From the NCBI GenBank assembly GCA_050084515.1, contig CM114271.1, positions 39,432,001 through 39,496,000 of the forward strand: a stretch of 64,000 bases of DNA, in the 5' to 3' direction. The notes beneath the pieces were generated by a model. It ran no database searches and had not been told where the DNA came from. It saw only the letters and a list, made by a program, of their open reading frames with translations. Shown piece by piece: positions 44,681 through 57,227 of the stretch (position 1 is its first letter; every line of letters starts with the position of its first letter). The position numbers were made by a program, and so were the translations under genes. This DNA comes from Blasia pusilla. Its lineage: Eukaryota; Marchantiophyta; Marchantiopsida; Blasiales.

Positions 44681-45455
44681 AAGGAATCAAGCGTGTGGAT
44701 TTCAGGAGTCTCCCTGTAAGCCATGAAAATATTATGGTAATCTCCAAGAAATCTCCATTGGAGTGGGTGGGATTGAACAGCAAAACATGTCTTTGTTCAA
44801 CATTCTCAACCGTGGGGAGGCTCAAGCAAGCATACATGCGTACATAAGTTGCAGTAAGCAAGTGAAGATTGGACAGCTATGAAGAAATAGCTTAGATAGA
44901 TATCAAAAGTGACGAAATTCTGAAATCAGCATAGGCAAAAGGAAGACATGTTGCTTCTTCTTTGATGTCCGCTCTTTATGTGTCTAGATTGTGCATTTCA
45001 ACCCCTAGATTTGCGTTGATGAATTCACTCCTGAATTTCGATCTCACTTGCTACAAATCCCTGTTGTAGCAAAGCCCAATAGTTGTTTCCTTTCCTTGAA
45101 GTAATTGTTTTCTACCATGTAATGTGAATTGTACCTACAGTGGCCTCCTCCCATGATGGTGAAGTACTTAGGGTAATACATGAAGGTAAATTTTTTATGT
45201 TGTTAGGCTCATCTACAAATTAGCAGCATGCCCAAGATCTCAGAGAGAGACAAGTTTCTCAATGAACTTTGACGGGTTCTTAAAACTCATATTTTGATGG
45301 ATGATTCCACTACTGAATAAGATTCTGGTGACGTAGATTCTACGAGCGAGGATGAGGAAATGCATGATGCAAACAATAGCCCTAGCACCTCAAATTCAAG
45401 CTTAGGCTTTGATGTTGAATGTGAGGTTGACGAAGACCTCTAACAACTATTTCAA
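44681..45455. other. Spacer before the Harbinger transposase
   Basis: No recognisable gene. Positions 45300-45440 are acidic-coding in one frame (Asp/Glu/Ser-rich), which may be the N-terminal region of the following Harbinger remnant. Confidence 0.3.
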
Positions 45456-46190
45456 ATGGTGCAGGAAATTAGGTTCATTTCCAAACATGATAGGGTTCGA
45501 AAATCATCAGACTTTGTGGATAACGTATTCATGAGTCTACCCAAATGTCTGTTCATGCAACTCACTCAGATGAGATGCGAAACCTTCCTTGAATTTTTTA
45601 GCATAATCAAAGACCGCCATGTCTTCTACTCAAATGCATTCAATTCTCAAAAATTTTGTACAAGTTCAGTTGGCCATGGCCCTTGATAGGTTTGGACATA
45701 ACGGTAATGGTGCTTGCTTAGCACGCACTCTCTTTTTATGGGGTTTATCACATGGTTTAGTTGTGAACTACACTCGTAGAATTGCTATTGCTTTGGTGGA
45801 TCGCTTATCCCATGAGCTACAATGGCCTGACACACAAGAGCGCCAAAGGATTTTGTCTGAATTTGCGAAGCAAGGATTTCAATGATGTGTTGGATTGATT
45901 GACGTGACCTTATTTCCTCTCAATCAAAGATCGCGAGACTCTGATAAAACCTATTTTGATAGGAAATCTAATTACTCCATCAATGTATAAGTGGTGTCCA
46001 ATGACAGATGGAGAATCATCTTCCTCTTTATTGGTATGTATGTTTGAAATGCTTTCTCATTGCTAGGTTGATGAGGTTTGATTTTTCCACATCTGATATT
46101 TGGTTTTGGATCTTTGCAGGTATGTATGGTTCTTGTCATGATTTCACTTGCTTTAGCAGTGCCATCACTTGGCCTAGTGATTTGATTGAG
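45456..46190 (+). pseudogene. PIF/Harbinger-type DDE transposase remnant (N-terminal and core)
   Basis: The reading passes through QLAMALDRFGHNGNGACL, YTRRIAIALVDRL and LQWPDTQERQRILSEF, then CVGLIDVTLFPL (first catalytic Asp of the DDE core). DRKSNYSINV, VVSNDRWRI and GMYGSCHDF (second Asp region, about 46120) follow. The order and spacing match HARBI1-type nucleases. One stop follows SEFAKQGFQ, others follow SINV, and there is a frame change near 46040. The C-terminal block with the third acidic residue is missing; gypsy RNase H sequence starts soon after. In this superfamily a companion Myb-like protein is usual, and none was seen. Confidence 0.85.
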
Positions 46191-46399
46191 GGACATATCC
46201 ATGTAGAGGATACTCTCGTTCTTGAAATTTCTATGGAGAGGAGTGTAATGATAACCGCATCAGTCCGTGGAGGAGAGGTGCCGCCTTGGGGCTCGATTGA
46301 GGAGCTTTGAAGCTTAGCCACTGAGCATGTGTAGACCGCGTGGAGCGAGACATTTGTACCAGAGTGTGAACGTTTAGAGGAACCCCAAGTAGCCATGAG

Positions 46400-47968
46400 T
46401 GTTGCTATGACCCCTTTGGATACCACCCTGATTGTGTGGTGCATCCTAGAGGAGGATATTCGGGTGTTACGCTAGTCGCTCAAACAACGCTTCAGAGGGG
46501 AAATATAGCTCGTATCAGGGTGAGTGCTTGGCTGCAATGTGGACAATCGCACATTTCAGATGTTATCTATTCGGAAATCCCTCTACCATCATTATTGATT
46601 ATCAGCCACTTAAGTGGTTGATGGAGTCGACAAGCTTACAGGGAAGCTTGCGAGGTGGGCTCTTTTGTTGCAGGATTATCATGTGGTGCATAGACCTGGG
46701 ATGCTCAACCAGGAAGTAGATGTTTTGAGCCGTAACCCATGCCCGAGTCAGCGAGATGCGATTGGAGCTCGTTGGCATGGTGAGAGTGATGAGGAGTTGG
46801 TGCCACGATGGCATGAGTAAGCCTACTTGGGCTTGTTGGCTATGGAGAGCCAGATTGTTGAGACTTTGATGGCGAATTCTGATGAAGAGTCCTTAGATCC
46901 ACAGGCCGGTGAGGAGACGATAGGTGGCCGAGATATTCAAGACGATGGAGTGGTCTTGGAATACCTGCGTACTAGCAGTATCGCGAGCATAGTGGATGCT
47001 AGAGAGCGGGATCAAATCCTACAACAAGCCAGAAAGTTCCGGTGGGAGGGGACACATGTGTTGCGAGTGTGGGAGGTAGAGTGCGTATGGTGCCTCATCC
47101 TTTGCAGAGAGCATATTTGGTGCGTCATGCCCACGAGGAGTTGGGTCATTTGGAGTAAAGCGGACATACATCTTGCTCTAGATTCAGTATTGGTGGCGAG
47201 GCATGCAGACTAACGTTCAGCAGTTTGTTGCCAGATGTATGGTGTGTGATCGAGTCCAAACATCGTTCAATGCTCCGACTCCATAGTTGCATCCACTTTC
47301 GATCATGGGTTTAGGTTATAGATGGAGTTTGGATTTTGCAGGACCTTTGCCTTTGACTAAGCGCCATAATAGTTATGTGTTGGTGATGGTCGAGCACTTC
47401 TCAAAGTGGCTCCGACTCCATAATTGCATCCACTTCCGATCATGGGTTTAGGTTCTAGATGGAGTTTGGATTTTGCAGGACCTTTGCCTTTGATTGAGCG
47501 CCATAATGATTATGTGTTGGTGATGGTCGAGCACTTCTCAAAGTGGATAGAGTTGGTTGCATTTCCTGACAAAGCAAGTGAGGGAGTAGCGTATTCCTTC
47601 CTAGATTGAGTGTTGAGTCATTACGACGTACAAGTTGAGGTGTTGACAGACCAAGGTACAAAGTTTTGCGGGGAGTTTCAGGCCTTGTGTGATCAGGCAC
47701 TGATCGACCATCGCACCACTTTGCGAGATCATCCTGAGGCGGATGGACTAGCGGAGAGGGTTGTGCAGACGGTGAAGAGAGGATTACGCAAGTATGGCTT
47801 GCAGAGAGGTCACCTAGGAGATTGGGATCTTCAGTTTCCGTGGTTGGCCATGGAATACAGATTAATCAGACATACATCTTTAGCGTCTTTCTCACCGTAC
47901 TTGCTGCTTTATGGCTGTGAGCCAGATTTACTTGCGGCCATTCGTCGAGATGTTGGTGAGGTGTTGAA
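46400..47968 (+). pseudogene. Ty3/gypsy RNase H and integrase fragment
   Basis: RNase H C-terminal half: YASRSNNASEGKYSSYQGEC, then DYQPLKWLMEST, LTGKLARWALLLQDY and HRPGMLNQEVDVLSRNP (46470-46740). Integrase: an HHCC zinc-binding segment (HEELGHFGVKRT and RCMVCDRVQ, 47130-47260). The core follows, with Asp in WSLDFAGPLP, Asp in VLTDQGTKF and Glu in ADGLAERVVQT (47440-47770). Homology stops near 47968 at a hairpin, before any chromodomain or 3' LTR. Stops, frameshifts and a 137-bp tandem duplication inactivate it. Protease and RT are absent. It may belong to the same family as the gag at 38.4 kb, from which it is 7 kb away. Confidence 0.9.
47272..47545 (+). repeat. 137-bp tandem duplication inside the integrase
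   Basis: The segment starting GCTCCGACTCCATA at 47272 is repeated at 47409 with only a few substitutions, each copy ending CACTTCTCAAAGTGG. It duplicates the start of the integrase core (DFAGPLP to VEHFSKW). As 137 is not a multiple of three, it also shifts the frame. Confidence 0.95.
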
Positions 47969-50900
47969 CCTCACCAACAGCTCGACGAATCACAAGTCAA
48001 GTGATCTACATTTTTTCATGTACTTGCTATTAGAGTTTATTATGTTGTACTTGAAATCAGTAATTTAGTACCTTGATACTTTCCTTGGAGTTTATATAGT
48101 CACATTTAGACTTTGATGTATCGTAGTTAACATAACTCATATAGGATCTTGATATTTATGTGGAAGTATTCTTGAATACTCGAAGAGGTTATTGAGACAA
48201 TAGATAGAGTTTTCTATACAGATCTAGCATACTTTACATCTATGTAGTCAACGTTGGAATAGCCCCACATATGAAGTCTTAGGCAGAATTCATCTAGTAT
48301 CTAAAAGAAAGCTTGATTTTCTTCTATACGCTATGTTGGGTTGCAAAATATTTCACACGTAAACAAAACCAAAAACTCTTGCCTAAGTGGGTTTAAAGTC
48401 TCTACAATCCTGAAAAGTGATTGAACATACAAGAATATACCATATTTGATGTAACAGTTTGTTGAAAATATAAGTGTAACACATCATTACAACAAAGGTC
48501 AGAGAATGAATAAGTGGGCCGAACTAACTAATATCTTTATTATAGACTTATTACACTTTGGTTAATAGTAGTTGTTGTGACTCATATGAGATACTAGTAT
48601 ATATCAAACAATCTATACTATTATGGGAGATGGCCCTCTCCTTGCACAAACAGTTGCGGTGTGGACACGTGTTGATTTTCGTGAATGGCAAAGACTCTTC
48701 CTTTCCCATCCTTTCCCATGAGTGGACCGTTTAGGATTTCAGATGTGCGGCGTGAAATTAAGCCGGGTCGGCGTCTTATTTTCCCCGGTTTTTTGAAGTT
48801 TCAAAATCTGTCCTAACGAGAGTTACAATTTGAGCGTGCTTTAGGCAATCAACCAAGGATATCCATTGATGAGAAAGGTCATAGGGTTTAAGGTGTGAGG
48901 GCGGTTGGATCGGCCTTAGGGTTTATCAACTTTTCTGACAAGGTATTTGTTGCTTGAAACCCATTTCATAACTCCTACTGCGCGCACTTCCATCCGTTAC
49001 TCAAAGGTCCGCTCGAGGAAGTAGCGGACCGAGGTGTGAGCTAGTGTGTAAACACCATCATTTTTTCATGACGTAAGCGCGATGCCCTAAATTATTATGC
49101 TCCCATATGTGATAGCCCTATAATGTTGTCGTATAAGTATTTCCTTCATCCCTCTTGGAAGTGCTCTACTCAATTGCATGAGCAAGTGAGACACATGACA
49201 TAGGAACGATAAGAGTATAAGGTAGTTATGTAGCTAGCTAGAGGGATACGATGGTGTATGTAGCGGAAATGCTCAAATACCATTGCTTTAAAGTGTTATT
49301 AAATTCATTTGGTATCTAAAAATATGACAATCTTATTTCCAAAAAATCAAAACGTGTGATTAGGTAGAGGGACATGTAAGGTAGAGGGACCATGATGACA
49401 CTTTGTGCAAAGAGGAGAATGTGTTGATATTGGGTAGGAAATCCTCCAATAAGAGTATAAGAATAATTCAAAATCTCTAAAATTTATGGCCTTCATGAAG
49501 ACCAAACCAAACTAGATATTATGATGGCCTGTAACTATTTATTGCAAGAATCATGGACCAATGAGATGCGTATAGTACACTCTAACAAAAGTTTTCTATT
49601 AGTGATATCTTTTATATTTCAAAATTTGCATTCCAATTTTAAAATTTAATATAAAAAAGATTATTTACCAAAATAAAAAATACTCAATTTTTTATTAAGA
49701 AATCTAGAATTCTCACATTAAGATATTCTAGATTTCCTTTAAGGGATTTTCTTTTCTCATGATGGATGGTAATGTTATGGTTTTGATTAGCAATCGAGAG
49801 CAAGACAATATTTGCATTTTCATTGTCTATAATGATTATTTTTTAGGAGTGGACAAAATAAGGAAAAGACCCAATTTTAAAGTACTAGATGAATCTATAA
49901 AGAAAATCCAAATATAGTATGTATGTCTTATGAAGCTTGCAAATTAGATATATGGGTAATAGGTTTGATATAGTTTCTTGGAGTGTACGTGTCTATTAAA
50001 AAAAATATTGAATTTGTTTCAATTTCTTTAAATTATTTTACCAACATCTTTTCATCACTTTGTAGTGCATGCATTTGCGACGTGAAATTAATGGGTCATT
50101 AGGATTGCGTAAGAGGTTAAAAAAATGGATGGTAGAAGCTATCACACAAACAAAAAGTAGGGGTTGGAAGGATAGAAAAAATCCAAGAGAAAAATTATCG
50201 CATAAAAAAAAATAGCCCTCCTTCAAGTCCAACCTAATTTGCTTTCCATGTTCTTGTGTTCAAGTTTATTTTCAAATGGGAGGTTCCAAAGAAAACGTGG
50301 ATGCCCATTGCAATCTTCATTTATATTATTATTGGCCAATGCCCCCTCATTTTACAGACTTTCTTTGACACTTTCAACCAACAATATCACTCTAAATCAA
50401 TAAGATCACTTGCAATCGATTTCAAATGATAATTAAAAATGAATAGAAACTTAACGCCAAACAAAGTTATCTTTGTATGCTTTTACTTATGTGGAAGATG
50501 CGGTCAACGTGAGGCTTGTTCAAAATGCATAAAGAAAATGCGAACCATGTCAAATAATTATGTACCCAAAACGACAGGTGCCACGATAAGACGTGACATC
50601 TCTTACTAGGAAAGATATAGATAAGCCCCGGAACAAGGAATTTCCTTATCCCGGGGAGAAGCGGTCGGAGTGAGCCCTTGCCGGTGTCGGGTAGTTTTCC
50701 CCTGTTGAACCAGTAAATTCCCGGTCGGTGAATTTGAAGTTTTCCTAATTCCAGTTGACTATATTGATAGTATGTTCCGACGGTTTTGACCTGTGATCCA
50801 GGAAATGAAACGGGAGTTTGAAACTTCAACCCTGAGATCATCAAACCCTATTCTCCCCGGACGTTAACGGTTAACCCCATGTCTAGGGTTGGCACGGGGT

Positions 50901-52071
50901 CGGTGACGTCGGTCTCGTCTCTTCTGTCTGTCAGAGTAGGACCAGCCAGCGGATAAACTTGTACTGTACTCCACGTTACAGTTTCGTAACTTCGTCTGTC
51001 TACGTTCTGCAGTCTGGATTCGCGACTGGTCCTAGTGTGGGCTCGAGAGGAGGGCCCCGGGGGCAGCTAGGAATATTCTCGTCCTGTCCTCGTAGCGTGT
51101 TTCGGTCGCCATTGTGTGGAGATTGAAATATAAAATATGTATAAAAAAGGACGGGGAACGATGTAAATGAGAGGGCAAAGAAAGAATAAAAAAGAAGACC
51201 GGAATAGGAAAAATCGGCCCCAAGCATAAAGAAGGGGGCCTTCTTCATACGATCAGAATCGCCAACAGCAGAGACAATATCAACATCATCTACAGAATTA
51301 TGACGAGTATTAAATAGATTTCTAACATTGGCATCTCCAACCGTCTGAGCCCGTCGCAGAAACCCATTTGTCTAGCGCGTTGCAAAACTATGGAGATCCG
51401 TTGCCTATGTGGTCTTTCGCAGGTTTATTGATTTTGACGAGTTTGGGCGGGGACGGCGGGAGGAAGAACGGTGGGCGCCGGGGAAGAGAAGGGACGTGCT
51501 ACATATCGAAACAGAGAGCGTGACGAGGGCTTCGTTTTGATCCGGACCTTGATGCATGGCGTGAAGTATTTTTATTTTTTTTCATCTTTTTAGAATTCGG
51601 TTCATATTAGGGTTCCAAATGTGAGTATTAGGGTATTGTCATTTGGAGAAATTCCCCAAGGTAACGTCCTCTATTCACCCACCCTTCCCCTCCTTTCCCA
51701 AGTCCTTCCTTGTTTGTCGTATTTGTCGTATGTGCTTCTCATTTTGGTTCGATTCACGTGTGTATTTGTTACCCCTCCCGTACATACACTTTTCTTCTCA
51801 TCTTTTTTATCTCGATTGGCCCATAATCTTTTCAAACTCTTAGCAACTCTAGGTATTCATGAGTTCATTTTTGGGAGGGAGTTGGGACTAGAAGTCCTAG
51901 GTGATGTCGGTAGGTGAGAGTTTATGTTAGAGGGAGCATTACCGTGGACGGGAAGAGAGTTGTTTGCCAGGACCGCTCGTTCGAATGGGGATGATAGGAC
52001 AGTTATTGGCGGGGGATTGTCGCACGATTTTATTGGAGGGGGCCATGTCCTCTTCTTGGTGAGTTGCATCC
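47969..52071. other. AT-rich DNA, then GC-richer leader of the non-LTR element
   Basis: Positions 47969-50600 are AT-rich and hold a Helitron-like 5' terminus at 48612 and no recognised gene. An imperfect palindrome (CCCCGGAACAAGGAA with TTTCCTTATCCCGGGG) lies at 50626-50657. From about 50620 to 52071 the composition becomes GC-richer and may be the 5' UTR of the following retrotransposon, although its left border cannot be fixed. Confidence 0.35.
48612..48640 (+). mobile_element. Helitron-like 5' terminus
   Basis: TCTATACTATTATGGG preceded by A fits the plant Helitron 5' consensus TCTMTAYTA with insertion between A and T. The next 80 bp (GAGATGGCCCTC, GACACGTGT) resemble the minus-strand terminus at 59539. 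A possible 3' end (TGCCACG...CGTGACA stem, then TCTTACTAG) lies at 50578-50609, but it is followed by G instead of T. Confidence 0.5.
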
Positions 52072-55000
52072 ATGCCTCGACCTGCGTCGGCTCCCCGTGT
52101 GGGGACCCGTGGGTCGTCTAGTCGGGATACTAAATGCCCATGTTGTCCCGAATTCTTCACTCGTTCAAGAATTCGGAACCACTTAGCGGCTAAACATCCT
52201 GACTTTGATAGATTTGGATGGGTGGTCCCTCCTGTCGACCATGGATGCTCTCCGATGCTTCCCCCATCATCGCCCCCTCCTGAGGCATTGGAGTGGTTGA
52301 GGTCCCACCAGGGCAGCATTATAGGTCTCTTCGAGACCCGTTTTCCCTGCCCGAGGTTGTTTCATAGGATCCCCCATGCTATTCGGGATGACCTCCGCCA
52401 GACATTCCTCCTTCCCCTAGCTAGGATCGCTCTTGATCCTATGGATGAGCTCTCTTGGTACCTACTACTTCTCCTTCCACGATGGTGTCTTCGTTACACT
52501 CGGGGAGGGAAGGCCGGTCATAGAGAGGTTATGGCACGTCTGAGACGCTTTCGAGGAGGTGATTGGGAGTCTCTGCACAGTGAGTTTGTGGCATTCCCCA
52601 GAGGTAGTAGTTCACATGGTTTCCTGGCGGACGATCTTGGAGCAGCCAGGTTGCGACGATGTAGGACACTGGGGCGAGCCTGTGAGTACTCGCGAGCTGC
52701 ACGTGCTCTTCGCCCGATGGACATGGCTTCTTCTTCAGCTGTTACCATCGATGCCCTGCAGAGGCTACATCCTCGTCCAGTGGTTGACATTCCAGCTTTT
52801 GCACATGACTTCCATCCGGACACGGCTATATGCCTTGACCCGTCCCTCTTTGCACGGGCACTCGCACATTCTCCGAGGATTGCGGCCGGAGGTTTGTCTG
52901 GTAAGATGTACGAACACCTTCGTGATTGCTTTCCTTCCGAGGACACAGCTAGCGGCTTCTCCGAGTTGCTTCAGGTTGCCTCTCACCTAGCTCAGGGGAG
53001 AGTGCCAACAGCAGTGGCCCAAGTATTAGGGGCGTGGCGACTTTTGGTGTTGTCGAAGGAGGGTGGTGGTATCCGTCCGATTGCCAAAGGTGAGGTGCTC
53101 TTGCGGTTGGTGAGTCGTACTCTCGCTTTGCAATTTCGTGAGGCTTTCCAGTCACATCTGAGTCCGCATCAGTTTGGAGTTGCCACGCCAGCCGGATGTG
53201 AGACGGTTGCCTTAGGTTTGAGGGCTTGTCTAGATGTACATCCAGAGTGGGTGGTTCTCCAAGTGGACGTGGAGAACGCCTTCAACTCAATATCTCGAGC
53301 TACTATATTCACAGAGTTGAGGGACGCGGGTGGCCCCATGGCGAGCCTCATTCCCTTTGTGCAGGCTTTCTATGGGGCCCCTTCGGCCCTCTATCTCCAC
53401 CATGGTCGATTCAAGGAGGAGGTCACGGTCTTGGAGTCCGCACCGGGACTCGCGTCGGGGTGACCCTCCGGGTGGCGCGTTGTTTCTTTGTGGCTCATTA
53501 CCGAGCGGTTCTTTCACGGTGGAGGCTTTCCGGGTTGCATGTTCCCTTTTTGGCGATGATACTCGATATTGTTGGTCCTGGGATCTGGTTGTCCTGCATT
53601 CGAGCACTTTTCAAAGACGGTTGGCACGTGTCGGCCTGGCGTGAAGGTGGGAAAGTGCAAGGCTTGGTCTCCATCAGGCCTACGTGATGATCTACATTTA
53701 CCCGACGGCTTCTTGCGACCTGTTGGAGGGCTTCGAGTCTTGGGAGTCCCGCTCGGGAGCCAGGACTTTGTATCGAGTTTCGTGGCAGCGGCTCTTACCG
53801 AGGATCTTCTCCACGTTGATGATCTTACGAGGATTGGTGACCCTCAAGTCGCCTTTGGCATTCTCTCTTCTTGTTTTGCTCGTAGACCTGGTTACCTCAC
53901 TAGAACGGTCTGGACATCTAGTCACCTTTCTTCCTTATATAGATCCTTTGATAGGAAGCTCATGCAGGTGTTTGGGGATCTTCTAGGACCCGGCTCCTTA
54001 GAGTGCCCCATGGGGGAGTTAGCTCGTAGACACGCCTCTTGGTCGATTTCTTTTGGTGGAGTAGGTCTTCTCTCGACCGAGTTAGTGGCGCCCTCCGCTT
54101 TTTTAGGGAGTTGGGCCACAGTGGCACCCCTCCTTTGCTCCCGATTTTTGGTTAGAGATAGACCGCTCCTTCTACACTACATCTCCCAGGTTGAGGATGG
54201 CTCTTTCCCACTTCAGTCTTCACTCACAGCTTGTAGAGATTCCCTTCGAGTTGAGGCCAGAGCCGTTCTCCCCACTTTCTCCTCCTTAGTTACCTCCGGT
54301 CAGTCTGGGCTCCAATCTTCTTTGATGGAAGCCCACTTTGAGGCAGTTTTTAGAGGCACTATGTCTTACGGGAATATCCCCATGGAGGTTAGGGCCCGTA
54401 TTCGCTCTTTCTCCGGAAAGGAGGCAGGCTCATGGGTAGGGGTGCGCCCCCTTCTCCAGGCTTTCCGTATCGCACCACTTACCTATACCACATCGATGCG
54501 GTTCCGCTTGGGCCTCCCCCAACCATCGGTGGTTGGTTCGACACACTGCGAGTGTCGCCGGAGCCTGGATCCACTTGGTGTGCATTTGGCACCTTGTCCA
54601 GTTGGGGGTGAGAGGATAGCCACTCACGATGCAAAGGCGGGATATCATGTTCGGATTGCTCGGGAGAGTGGCTTCCATGTGCAGAGAGAGAGAGGCACTA
54701 CTCCATGCGGGATTCCCTTATTCGTCTTGATCTCTACATGACACGAGAGGCCGAGGTGGTGGTGGCGGACGTGGTAGTCACAGATCCTCACGCGGGGAGG
54801 CAATGCGAGCCCAAGTGGTGGCCCAGGGCGAATGCTACAAGGGCGGCGGCGGCGGCGGTGAAGAAGACACATATCTCTGATCGACTTCACGAGGACACAT
54901 CTTCATCCCCCTGGCCATAGAGATGTATGGGGCTATGGGGGAGAGGTTCGACTCGTTCCTTAAGGACTGCGCCCATCATCTCCACTCGAGAAATGGGTTG

Positions 55001-55189
55001 TCCTTAGCTACTGCGATTTTCTATTGTAGGCAGCGGGTCTCCATGGCGTTGCAGCGTGCCTAGGCTAATGGGCTTTTGCGGCGGGCTCAGGCTGTGGGTG
55101 ACGCCGGCGCTAGAGGCCCACTTAGTAGTAGTCATAGCTCTCTTGTTGTTACTGATATTGTTTTTGCTGTTGGTGAGTTTCGTCGTTAG
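52072..55189 (+). pseudogene. Non-LTR retrotransposon ORF: C2H2 finger, reverse transcriptase, restriction-like endonuclease remnant
   Basis: ATG at 52072. The N-terminus has a C2H2-like finger (Cys22, Cys25, His37, His42 in CPCCPEFF to NHLAAKH). Its RT domain shows GGIRPIAKGEVLLRLVSR, HQFGVATPAG, motif A LQVDVENAFNSI, motif B RRGDPPGGALF and motif C CSLFGDDTRY, which has Gly where Ala is usual. The thumb follows (KVGKCKAWSPSG, GGLRVLGVPLGS). A C-terminal segment with AREAGF-like ARESGFHVQRE, RLDLYMTRE and ADVVVTDP resembles the PD-(D/E)XK-like endonuclease of R2/NeSL-type elements. The terminal block is FIPLAIEMYGAMGERFDSFL. Four frame changes (near 53450, 53640, 54700 and 54890) and one late stop make it inactive, but each segment is well preserved, so it is fairly young. 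A finger before and a nuclease after RT suggest site-preferring insertion. Confidence 0.85.
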
Positions 55190-56574
55190 GGGGGGGAATG
55201 CCCCCTTCTTCCTTTTCTGGTCTTGTTGTGGCCTTCAGGTTTTGACTCTTTGAATCCCCCTCTTTTGTACTTCCGATGGGTTTTCCATCACTCGTTTTTA
55301 TCGAAGTGCATCTTTATTTTGCCTATGTGGAGCATAGCACAACTCTCACACTACTGCAGTTCGAGATCCCATCCAGCTTAGGGTCCTATGTAGGTCTTGC
55401 GTCTCCCACGGTCCACCGCTGCCGCTTACGTCGCCCTGCGGCTGTCGTGATCTGGACGGACGGACTGACTCACGGACTCACTTGTAGCGATTGTCCAGCA
55501 GGTTCGACGTAATAAGGCCCCGTAACCTGAGCTTAGTGCGTGCCTATTCCCACGTCTCACTACGACCCGTGACGCTGGATATCTGCCTACGTGGGATCTT
55601 CCCCCGCTAACTTCCTTCTCCGTCCTGCGCCGGCAGTAGTGCTCCAGAGTCCAGCCAGAGTCTGCCTGCCACTGCCCTAGGTCCATGCGCGTCGGGCAGT
55701 GATTCCGTCCGTCCGTCCGTCCTCCAGCTATGGCAGTACATCCCGGTCAGTTTCGGAGGTACGGGGGCAGTAGGATCTGGGATCTGCTCGATTCTGCAAT
55801 GCCGCACGCGTTCCTCACGAACTCCCTCGCTCGCTAGTTTGTCGGTGTTGTAGGCGGTACCGTATGATGTTGGGTGACTACTGGAAGAGCAATACATGCG
55901 GTGTAGCAACGTGTCCCGGGCCATTTAAATATTTTTATTTCATGGTGTCCAAGTTCATTTGAAAAAGTTTGAATGCAAGTTGGACCGCTTTTATTCACAA
56001 ATTTTACCTCCATTTATTTTCAAATACATTATAAAAGGTAAGTTTTGATACATTGTATTCTCCACTTTTTCGCACTTCCAATGTAAAGCATAACATGAAG
56101 GGCATGTTTATGTTGCAGAACCAATAATATGACGTCCAATTACTTGCTCGGTATTAATTTCATTATATCGCTCTCTTGGAAGTTCCGAATTCGTGCAACA
56201 TTGCGTGACGTGTTGACTCTTGAAACTCGTCCAACATTATGAATCGACGACTGAGGAATCTCGGTTGGAAGATTTAATCCATGATATGAAGAAGATACTT
56301 GCTCGACATCTCTAGGCATTATATGAGTAGATACCTCAAATGTATTGTGTGTGGAAATATTGTTGATAGCCTCGTCATCTTGTTGAATAGATATGTCCTC
56401 CACAATGGTCGTAGAATTATTGGAAAGTGGATCAAAATCTTTTTATTCTTCTTCACTTTCTCCCACCCTTTTTCAGTTCTCTTTGGAACTGAAAAAAAAG
56501 ACGAGCAATTGTGAAGAAAAAATTGAAGAGAAATATGATAGAACTTATGATGTAGTAGAGTAAAACTAAAATGG
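55190..56574. other. 3' flank of the non-LTR element and AT-rich spacer
   Basis: Positions 55190-55920 are GC-rich and contain short inverted GGAC/GTCC clusters, including (GTCC)4 at 55707-55722 and GGACGGACGGACT near 55456. This is possibly the element's 3' UTR. From 55921 the sequence is AT-rich with no recognised feature. No poly(A) tail was identified. Confidence 0.4.
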
Positions 56575-57180
56575 AAAGGGAAGGAAAAAGTGGAGAAAAG
56601 ATTAAAAGAAGTGGAGAAAGAAAAAAAAAGGAAGGAGGGGAAAATTGAAAAACAAATCATGAACAAATTTCAAAGAGGGGGAGAATAGAAAGGAAGAAAT
56701 AATTTTATGGAAATTTTTCTCTAAAAAATTGGTGAGGGAAAGAAAAGGAAAATTAGTGAAGGAAAGAAAAAAAAATGGAAATAGGAAAATAAACATTGAA
56801 AATTTTGAGTTCTGGCCTGCGGATTTTCCACTATCCGATCATTTAAATCTGGAGCCTCAAATCTAGGTCACGAAATCTGACGGGAAGGAAAGAGTGGAGA
56901 AAAGATTAAAAGAAGTGGAGAAAGAAAAAAAAGGAAGGGAGGGGGAAAAATTGAAAAAACAAATCATGAAAAATTTTTAGAGAAGAAGAGAATAGAAGGG
57001 AAGAAATAATTTTATGGGAATTTCTAGAAAATTGGTGAGGTAAGGAAAAGGAAAATTAGTGAAGGAAAGAAAAGAAAAAATGGAAACAGGAAAATAAAAA
57101 ATGAAAATTTTGAATTTTTGCCTATCAATTTTCCACGGTCCGATCGTTTCAATCTGGAGAGTCAGATGTAGGTCAGGAAA
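56575..57180. repeat. Tandem duplication of an approximately 305-bp purine-rich unit
   Basis: Two units (about 56575-56880 and 56881-57180) share AGTGGAGAAAAGATTAAAAG, AAATCATGAA, AAATAATTTTATGG, AAAATTAGTGAAGGAAAG and a terminal TTTTCCAC...TCCGATC...AATCTGGAG block, diverged by small indels and substitutions. The terminal TCCGATC motif continues into the hairpins that follow. Confidence 0.85.
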
Positions 57181-57227
57181 GTTTGACGATATTGGATCTA
57201 CGGTGCATCAGCAACGTAGGATTTAGG

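Noticed and set aside
50626-50657. Imperfect CCCCGG...CCGGGG palindrome
   Set aside because: Several mismatches and no repeat or gene context that gives it meaning.
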